DNA of 64,000 nt. Source: Bidens hawaiensis (lineage: Eukaryota > Streptophyta > Magnoliopsida > Asterales > Asteraceae). Location: positions 930,001 to 994,000 of the forward strand of contig JAIQDT010000061.1 of assembly GCA_021521415.1 (NCBI GenBank), read 5' to 3'. The position numbers and the translations under genes are program-made. The notes beneath the pieces are model-generated. The model was given only the letters and a program-made list of their open reading frames with translations, searched no databases and had not been told where the DNA came from. Below, in pieces: positions 55,774 to 64,000 of the stretch (position 1 is its first letter; every line of letters begins with the position of its first letter).

Positions 55774-57570
55774 GTGATAAGACGAGCTCAGAGATTTAAA
55801 GAAATAACTTGAAGGAATGTGTTTGTTGGAACGACATCAAAGTTGGGCTTTGATAAGTCTAAAGTAAGATGTTTTCGTTGCAAAGAGAAAGGACATTTCA
55901 AGAGGGGATGCACTAGCAAAAGTGTGGATGATAATGCTGCAAATCCTTTTGGATGGGATGACTACAAGTAGGCAATATATCATCGTCCATGGGGAGAATC
56001 ATCGAAGGGAAAGAAACCTACTGAAGCGTCAACGACACAACAAAAGGCTGCTACAGCTCAAGTTGATGAAGGTTTCAATTGGAACTCAGTGTTCCAAGTT
56101 AATATGGCTCAAGTGGTTAATGATAATGAGGTTAAAGATAGAGACTATGATTAAAAAATCTGATGAGATGATAGATTATTTGGTTGATGATAAAGTGGTT
56201 AATGATGAGGGCTTGGACAAGGTGTTGAAGGATGTGAAAGAAGAAACCAACAAGGTTGTACAAGAGGTTGATCTTGATACTTCTGATGAAGAACTTCCTC
56301 GAACATATGATAAAATTCATGAGGTTCCTTCTGACTATCTTATTTCTTTATTTCCTCCTACTATTATCGAAAGTTTTGTAGGATGGTTCTATGAAGAAGA
56401 TGTACCTCAAGGTAAGATCAACTTTGGAGTGGAAGAGGATGAGGAACTTCCAGAAGTCAAATCAGAGGAATCAGCAACTATAGAGGAAAAGTTTGTTGAA
56501 GTTGTCACTGATGAAGATTCAGAAATTTCTACTGAAGAACCAATTGACCAAGCATTCATAGCAAATGAGGTAATTCTTAATTCCAATCTTTGTGAAAAAT
56601 GTGAATTGCCTTGTGATGAATGTGACTTTAAAACTCTTGAAAATTAAGAGTTGAAAAAGCACTATGACAAAGCATTGTTTGATTTAAATGTGGTTAATGA
56701 GGAATATTTGAAACTTAAATCGTGTGAAAAGAATTTATTTGAAAGACATTTGCAAGATCAGAAAACAATTTCAATGTTAAAACACACGATTGAAGACAAA
56801 TTTAGCCATTAGCAGACACATAGATGAGAATGCTGCTCTCAAACTTGAGCTTCAAACACTCAAGATTGAGAAGGAAAAAGCGAACTTGAAATTAGTGAGC
56901 TATGCTTCATCATCATATGCTCTTGATCACATTATCCCAAATACAAAGGATAATGAGATTGAGAATATAAAAGAAAATTATCATGCCGTGCATCCACCAA
57001 TGTGGAATGCTTATGTTCCAAAGAAACCAAAAGGATCCAAAAAGGCACTGAATGTGGAAATTAATATTCCACATCATAATAATTCAAAGCTTGCTGATGA
57101 TAAGTCTGAAAAGAATGAGAATGAGAGTTCAGGTTGTGATCAGTCAACCGGTGTAAAAATGACAGAACCAGTTTTGACTGAGGAAATAATTACTGAGGGG
57201 TTGGGTAATATAGAAAGTGAAGTTGTTGAGTCAAAAAGATTTGCAAAAACAAGCTTTTATAACAAATCTCATCAACTTCAAGAGAAAAAGATTAAGTTTG
57301 TGCATGGCAAAACTTCTGAATCTGAAAAGGAAGCTATATTTAGAAATCAATCAAATGATGAGTTTTATTTTTTGAAAGTAGAAAAGTGATCAGGTTAAAA
57401 GGACATCTCAAATCAATAAGTTCATTGATAGGAGAGATTGTTTTAATTGCAATGAAGTTGGGCACGTATTCTATGCTTGTCCCAATCGATACAAACATGA
57501 TCACATTCCGCCTCAAAAAAGTGTGACTAACAAACCTGGCTTAGGCTATGTAAGTGAGAAGAAACCAATG
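55774..57570 (+). pseudogene. Copia E gag, second tandem copy and C-terminus
   Basis: 55774-56421 repeats the segment 52025-52350 plus 55454-55773 without the plastid insert: zinc knuckle CFRCKEKGHFKRGC (last spacing residue changed) and the acidic stretch. Beyond that the gag continues uniquely: CEKCELPCDECDF, then 56790-57389 with YHAVHPPMWNAYVPKKPKG, and the second knuckle CFNCNEVGHVFYAC at about 57438-57480. Cut by the G2 LTR at 57571. Confidence 0.85.
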
Positions 57571-58870
57571 TGTAACAATTGAGACAAAACCAGGTACACC
57601 TTAATTCACAATTACCAATTTAACGATTAAACACATATTACGTACCGAACAAACGAATAACCGAACGGGTCTGCTTATGACCCAGATATCTCGGGGGGTG
57701 GGGGCATCTATAAGTGATATACGATTAATATAAGCTAATATATTAGTATTATGGCCTTAGTTCGATAGCAAACAAGTTAAACAAAAACTTGCTCGTTTAA
57801 CTACCCGCTATAAATTTAATCGTGAAAGATAGTTACAAACCAAGCATTGTATCATCCGTTAAGCCGAAAAAGAGTTACCAAACACTTATTTGAAATGATT
57901 TAAGCAATCTGTGAAAATATTTTCGATTTTTACAAACGTATATTATGCTTTTATAAATTTATACAAAAATAGCCGAAAAACTCTCTGTTTGTCGTACCCG
58001 ATATATTTTTCATGCCAAAAACCGAACCAGGTTACTAACTATGTGTATGATCAAAACATGTTTTTGGATCATTTTTAAGGTTTTTGCATGGTTAGGAATA
58101 ATTTTTGGCAATTATACTATGTTTATAAGTAACTAAACATGATTAATTCAAGTTAAAATTGATTAAACTTGCTACATACCTTAATCTTTGGTTGGTTCCC
58201 TTGAAGAACAGCAGTATTTTAATTGTTTTGGTTCTGGAAATGTCTAAACAAATATCTAAGTTTGTTTGATTTTAAAGGAAACTAAAGTAATACTAAATTG
58301 TGGGGGTAGCGGCCAGGAAAGAAATGGGTCCTCTTTTGGGCACATTTGGCCCAATTTTATTGATTTGTAAGCCCAAACGTAAAAGCCCAGGTTCAAATTT
58401 ATTTTGGTTTCGGATTTTGACGCGAAAAACATATCGGGTATGAGAAACCGTGCGAAAACGAGTGTTTTTTTGGCTATTTTTGTATAAATTTATAAAAACA
58501 TACTATACATTTGTAAAAATCGAAAATATTTTCACCGATCGCTTAAAACATTTCAAACAATTGTTTGGTAAGCCTTTTTCGGCTTAACGGATGATACAAT
58601 GCTTGGTTTGTAACTATCTTTCGCGTTTAAATCTATAGCGGGTAGTTAAACGAGCACGTTTTCATTTAACTAATTTGTTGTCGAACTAAGGCTGTAATAT
58701 TAATATATTGGATTATATTAAATGTATATCACTTATAGATGTCCCCCCGGGATATCTGGGTCATAACCAGACCCATTTGTTTACTCGTTTATTCGATACG
58801 CAATAAGCGGTTAATCGCTTATTCGGTTTGTAAATACTGAGGTGTATCAAGTTTTGTCATGAATGTCACA
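57571..58870 (-). repeat. Gypsy G2 3' LTR with long inverted arms
   Basis: Next to a purine tract on the minus strand, it starts TGTGACATTCATGAC at 58870 and ends CTCAATTGTTACA at 57571 (1300 bp). The first and last 460 bp are inverted copies of each other up to the termini, with a centre of about 380 bp (58031-58410). Both arms include GACCCAGATATC(T/C)CGGGG and AACTACCCGCTATA. The border within copia E rests on the E coding sequence stopping here. Confidence 0.7.
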
Positions 58871-58882
58871 TTCTCCCCCCAT
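58871..58882 (-). other. Polypurine tract of gypsy G2
   Basis: Minus strand AATGGGGGGAGAA directly before the LTR start TGTGACA. Confidence 0.75.
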
Positions 58883-60000
58883 TTAGAAATTTCGTCCCCG
58901 AAATTCGATATACCAGTTAAAAGCTTTTTAAGAACAAACAAGAATATTTTTTTTTGTTTTCAAATATATATAATTCCCCATTATAAGGCATTTTACCGAA
59001 CTTTGACCATTGAAAGTCTGTTGAGTCGTAACTTTTTGACTTTCCCGCCTATTATTTACACGGGTTCTTTACAAGTTTGGTTATGTGTGAGTTTTCAAGT
59101 GGTACTATCCTCGCCTCGTCAATAAGGCACTTGTTTGTTTTGGTATATAAGAATTTTGTCAGTAGAACTAAAATCGAGAATGAACTCGATTCTCTAGATA
59201 GTTTACTCAATATGCTACGGGATTAATTTTCAAGACAACCTCGTACAATTTTATGTATGTTGATGTCAACTTATCAGTTTCCTCAACTCGAACAACACTT
59301 TTCAAAGGTCAACAATTCATTACATACATTGGTATAGTTTTTATTAGATTTATGCGTCTTTCAGTTTGTTTTTGATTTCTACGAGTTTTATCTGTGGTTT
59401 CCGAAATCAAATTAGATTTTTCATTTTGAGTGTTGCTAACTTTTAGCCTATTAAGGTAACGATTTTTATTCTTGCTTATATCGTACCAGTTATAGTGTCG
59501 CTCGTATAATACTATGGTAACTATTAAAATACAAGGATTGGACTAGTGGAAAATGCTGGTCTTAAATTTCTGTAAGGTTTAATATACATGCGCAAGGCAA
59601 TCTTCAAGTGTTTGTATAGTTCGTCTATATTGATCGTTTGTTTGGGAATTACTGGTCGTGCTGAAACCGATTCGGTTCCTTAAGTTTGCCAAAAATAAGA
59701 GGCAAAATGACTATTTCAGTCTGAAGTAATCGAAATAGACATATCATGTCCAGATATAATTTTGTTGACATAATGGTAGACCTTTTTTTTTCCAGCTGTG
59801 TAGTTGTTATAAATTGGGAGGGAGTGTGTCAATTAGGTTAGTCGGTCAACTAGTGCCCGGACCACACTGAGTTCCCGGGATGATTTATAAAAGTGTGTTA
59901 TGAGGCTCATTGTAATCTGTTTACATTTCTAGTAGGAATTTCCAGTCGTTATAACACTACTGAGGGTTTTTGATACTCTGCTTTAATTCTTGAACGAGTC
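58883..60000 (-). pseudogene. Gypsy G2 integrase and C-terminus, heavily decayed
   Basis: Fragments only. VRALVDRLT..LTHSLPIYNNYT at about 59870-59800 matches the first catalytic block of gypsy integrases. LSMVKVRWNA-like sequence at about 59030 and ISNFGDE at about 58910-58890 match the usual polyprotein end. No continuous frame. Confidence 0.6.
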
Positions 60001-61640
60001 AGGTATTTACAAATGTGTGTGGTTCATTTATGATTAGTCACATAAGTTATCAAGAGTTAAAATCTAGCCTCGGTTTTTGAATCATAGGATTTCGTCGTCT
60101 TTCTTTTCGAAATTCTGCTTGTCCCCATGCAAGTTTTCATTTTCTAACTGTTATGTTCTTAGGCTTTCTTTTGGGCGACATGAATATGCCCGATAAGGTT
60201 TGTCTAAGCAATCATTTCAAATGCCCGTACTTTCCAATGTTTAACTTTATCACGTCATCTTAAGGTATCAGTTTTCTCAATTACAATTATTCCACTACTC
60301 TACTCGTCCTCTCTACCCCATATTCAATTTTGTTAGATCAATTGCATGTCATAGGCTATTGCCACATTTAATTTATGCGTTTGATGGCATAATAGTTGCA
60401 TGCCTATGCATTAGATGCAAAAATAATCGTCCCATACTCTGGGTTAAGGATCGTATAATTTTCTCGTGCGTTTTGGATTATCGGGAAGCGTATGTTATAA
60501 CCTTGTCTCTCTGCATTAGCACACATCCCGAAATCCTTTCGGGATGTATCAAAATATATTACAAGATCATCAGTCCCTTCTGGGAGACTTAGTATAAGGT
60601 TTGACAAAGTTTATGTTGTAACGATTAAAAGCCATTTCTTGTTCTCCTTCTCAATCAGAAATTCAATTTTCTTGGGTTGAAAGGGTTAAAAGTAGGGCAA
60701 TGCTGGAAAGTTTACAATGAAGCGCCGATAGTACACCTGGTTCCAAACTTTGGTGAATTTCTTTTGTTGACTCTTGTGTTTATCGGTTTTGCTCGGATGT
60801 ATGTGAATTCCGTGTCCACTAATAATGTGTTTTAAGAATCGTATTCCTTGTAGCTAGAATTCATACTTGCCCAACTTGGTATACATTTCCTCCTGCCTCA
60901 ACACCTCCAAGATTGATCACAAATGTTGTTCATGTTCCTCCTCGGTTTTCGAATATATCAAGAGGTCATTACTAACGTTATAATGAATTTGTCACGTTAT
61001 GGTTTACAAAATCGGTTCGAGTGATCAATGAAAACTGTGGGTGCATAAATCGGTCCGAAGGGCATAACTAAGGGGTTCATAATGACCCTATCTAGCTCGA
61101 AACGATGTTTTAGAAACCTCTTCCTTTTGGATTTTAACTTGAAGATAGCCTAATCGGAGATCGATTTTTGAGGAGTAATTCGCCCCTTGGAGTTGATTGG
61201 ACCAGTCGCCTAATTATGGGAGAGGATATTGGTTTTTGATGGCAACTTGTGTATTCCCTAGTAATCAACGCACACCTTAAACTTTCATCCTTCTTCTTTA
61301 CCAATTAAACACCGGTGCTTCCCAAGGAGAATAACTAGGCCGTATGAATCTTTATCTAGTAATTCTTGCAATTGACTGGACAATTCTTACATCTCAGAGG
61401 GTGCCAATCGATAAGGTGCCTTAGCAATGGAGGCTAATCCTGGGATTAGGTCAATATGAAACTCAACTCGTCCGGTAGGTGGTAATCTAGGTAGTTTATC
61501 AGGAAGGACATCGGGGTATTCACTCATTACGGGGATCTCTTCTATATGTTTTTCATTGGGGTTATCTACAGTTATGTTTGTCAGAAATACCATACACCCT
61601 TGGCATAAACACTTTAACACTTTAAGATGAGACACGGGAG
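60001..61640 (-). pseudogene. Gypsy G2 reverse transcriptase and RNase H, decayed
   Basis: 61635-61387 reads PVMSEYPDVLPDKLPRLPP, then VEFHIDLIPGLASIAKAPYRLAPSEM, the connecting block before RT. Scattered RT pieces follow to about 60700. RNase H begins near 60595 (LSLPEGTDDLVIYFDTSRKDFGM). No YxDD-type box is intact. A different, more eroded gypsy family than G1. Confidence 0.8.
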
Positions 61641-64000
61641 GTGATATTGCGCCATTTTCTCTCCTTGTACCATAATTGCTTCATTATTTGAAAGAGGAGT
61701 TTTAACTACTTCTTCCTTACAAATGATATGTGTTTCTCAAATAACTTGCCCATGCTGGCATTTACATCGAAGCTTCCTAACTTTATTGGGAGTAGATTAA
61801 TAAGAATCAGTTGTTTGTTTAAGACAAATAGACGATTTTGGAAGATTTGGTTAGTAATTATAGATTTATCAGTAGTGAGTTATATAGCATAGGGATCTAT
61901 TAGTTTACTAATCGGTATATTTTCCAGGGATACGAAGCCAATAGAGAATAAGTCTTCTATCGGTCCCTATATCAAACAAAACTGAAATATATTAGTCAGA
62001 ATTTACAAATGAATTCTTTCACCACAATTATGTCTTGTCGTGTTTTTATCGGTTCTGATTACTAATCGCGGCCTCTATCCGAGTTAGACGTCGATGTTCG
62101 TTCTTGGTTTAATTTGGGACATTTCTTTTTGGAGTGTTTCGTACTTCCACATTCATAGAAAGGAGAAGGGTTTGTCATAGGTTGTGATCGAATTGGTCAC
62201 GATTGGGATAACTGTAATTGGTGAGGTTAGAATGGTCGGTTTACAGTGTTCATAATGGTTTCACGGCTACAGGCATAGTATCCAATTTTCCCGCTTTTAT
62301 GACATGCCTTTATTCGACATACCCTTTGGCAAAGGTTCATTGTTTATGTTTAATTCTGAACTAGAGTTGATTGTCGTATTATTTTGAGTTATAGGGTGCG
62401 CACGTTTAAATTGTTCTAGCTCTTGTACTCCTGTTTCGTGATTAACTCATTTTGCACTAGATTATTTCCCGATATTTTCAACACACCTTTATTGATCGAA
62501 TTCAAAGTGACCACCCCGGCTTGCGTCCCAGTATTCTCAAACGTTAAGTGGCTAACTGGATTAGATAAGGTCTCTATTTCCGGACTACTAACCATAGTAT
62601 TAGTCGAACCAGATCATTAGTACTGTTTGTGCATTCCAGTTGACCCGCCATTTCGTTTTGGATTTCATTCCTTGGACAAAATATTTCAATATAAGGGTTT
62701 TAAATCTTGCCCAGGTCATGCGGATAATTGCCTTTTGTTCCCAAATTCATACAATCACTTACTACCACACAAGGGTGTGGCTAAGTAGTGTAATAGTAAC
62801 TTAATTAACGATATAATTTGATGGGAGCTACTGGTACGGATAACAGACTTTATCGTCTCGATCCATTTTACTAATTCCTTTGATTCTTTAGTACTACTAA
62901 AATTTACATGTTTGCACGACTTAAATCATTTAAACGAGTATTCCCGTCGTGAAGGATCACGGTTGTTACGACTAGTATTCATATTCGGTAAAAGATTTTA
63001 TGTTGCCAATGGCATTTAGTGGGGGAAATTATTGTTATTGGCAGTATCACCAGTGTCCCGTGGGAGAGTATTATTCATGACAATATTCGTATTTATCGAG
63101 AAAATAACATTTGTATGTGTATTAGAATTAGGCGGTGAAATAATATTCGCGGCCATGATAGTGGTTGGCCTTTGATTTGTATTCATTGTCGTATTAATGC
63201 CGACAACGAACGATTGTCGGTGTTACAATCTACAGTTGCCGAACAACCATTTCGGCCACAACTGCCTCAAATCACGTGTTTGTTTTCTTCGGGGCCAATC
63301 TATAATGATAAACAACTAAATCTCACATAATTTTCCCTATAACTCATTGTGTAGGGAATCGTATTCGCTAACATTCAGGTAATTCAAATAGCAGATACGT
63401 ATTACACATACCGAATCATATATCCAATATACCCAGGATAGTACATAGACTTAGCCTAATAAGGCCATTGTTTGCATGTATATATCGGAAATTGTCATCC
63501 CGTGGTAAGTAATCTTAACCCGGTAAGGGTCAATATTTGTACTAATAGATCCAAATCGTCTCCCATATCAGCATAGCACACTACCAAATGCTTGCATGGA
63601 GTATAGAAACTAGACCCAACATTGTCATACTATCCTTCTCTATTTGAGCACACCTTATAATAATCACGAATAGTTCACAACATATACAACAATCATTCAG
63701 ATGTAATCCCACCATTGGGTAACTATTTTATTCTGCCTCTCCCATAAATAGGCATTTGTTCGTTATGAGTTTAAACAGTATGTTGTAGTCGAAGGCAATG
63801 TATACTCCCCTTGACCTTTCGATGTTATTAAATATAATTACAAAATATTCTTTCATCAGATTATTCAGTACCATAAGCATGCTGGGTCTACCAAAAGTGG
63901 CGATTTATTAGTTGGGAGTAACTATGTTCTCTATAAGTCAAGACACGTCATTGGTCCGCGGCGTGAGGTTTCCCTTTTATGATAAATCGATCGGAGTGGC
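61641..64000 (-). pseudogene. Gypsy G2 protease and gag region, decayed
   Basis: Two zinc knuckles can be made out on the minus strand: CHKSGKIGYYAC (about 62310-62270) and YECGSTKHSKKKC (about 62160-62120). The first has lost one Cys and its His; the second has lost its first Cys. No Gag N-terminus, primer site or 5' LTR is seen, so the element runs past the window end. 62400-64000 shows no readable frame. Confidence 0.6.

Larger units (their letters stand above)
50042..57570 (+). mobile_element. SIRE-like copia element E, gag half only
   Basis: 5' LTR 50042-50460, primer site 50463-50474, leader, gag from 50909. The gag contains an internal tandem duplication and a plastid DNA insert. The element is cut at 57570 by gypsy G2, and pol and the 3' LTR are not in the window. 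It is closely related to element C in LTR words and Gag. Confidence 0.88.

Noticed and set aside
57571..58870. The inverted arms as a stand-alone foldback or MITE transposon
   Set aside because: The right end directly abuts a gypsy purine tract and coding remnants and the ends are TG/CA. No flanking duplication of a foldback type was seen. The alternative is kept in the finding.
58859..59125. Plus-strand 88-codon frame
   Set aside because: It overlaps the purine tract and the decayed C-terminus of G2 on the other strand.

Overview
The window is repeat-only nuclear DNA from a flowering plant, most likely from the daisy family (Asteraceae). That placement is an inference. It rests on the abundance of SIRE-like Ty1/copia elements with a long extra ORF of a type I associate with that family, on Ty3/gypsy LTRs of the TGTAACATCTCGG / TGTCACACCCC kind, and on a plastid-derived insert with land-plant gene order. 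I see no ordinary host gene, no credible tRNA or rRNA gene and no CRISPR. Every coding stretch belongs to a retrotransposon or to transferred plastid DNA, and nearly all carry stops and frameshifts.

Layout. 1-2596: tail of a decayed copia element (A, + strand). 2597-12436: a SIRE-like copia element (D, - strand) with 3' LTR, an extra post-pol ORF, a long spacer and decayed pol; its integrase is split by a 478-bp solo LTR. 12437-14091: a small non-autonomous LTR element (H) that cuts off the 5' end of D. 14156-16077: gypsy solo LTR S1. 16078-17735: non-coding DNA with a five-unit hairpin array. 17751-19330: a gypsy-type LTR with its primer-binding site on the left.

The backbone of the right-hand two thirds is one old Ty3/gypsy element on the - strand (G1). 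It can be followed in five blocks: 49291-49062 (gag start), 46996-46815 (gag middle), 34762-33881 (gag end and zinc knuckle), 21022-19331 (protease, RT, RNase H), plus its primer-binding site and partial 5' LTR at 49416-49862. Later insertions explain the gaps: copia C (21023-33880), solo LTR S2 (34763-46814) that itself contains copia F (34811-45084), and solo LTR S3 (46997-49061). Target-site duplications are exact for S1, S2, S3, F and the 478-bp solo LTR, and one base off for C. The G1 5' LTR is split by another LTR (J), which is split by copia E (50042-57570). E carries a 3.1-kb piece of plastid DNA (rpoC2 3' part, full-length rps2, truncated atpI) and is cut by a second gypsy element (G2, 57571 to the window end).

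Most unusual points: the plastid insert has a 35-bp atpI fragment copied onto its rpoC2 end and lies in one half of a tandem gag duplication; a 3.15-kb block without transposon ends has been copied into C; the G2 LTR is almost entirely a pair of about 460-bp inverted arms; and each copia family fills its LTRs and untranslated regions with its own short word (ATTCGTT, TTCTCGG, GCTCGA, ATACGTTGAC), often in both orientations.

Limits: coordinates come from reading by eye, identities are estimates, and lineage names were not tested against a database.
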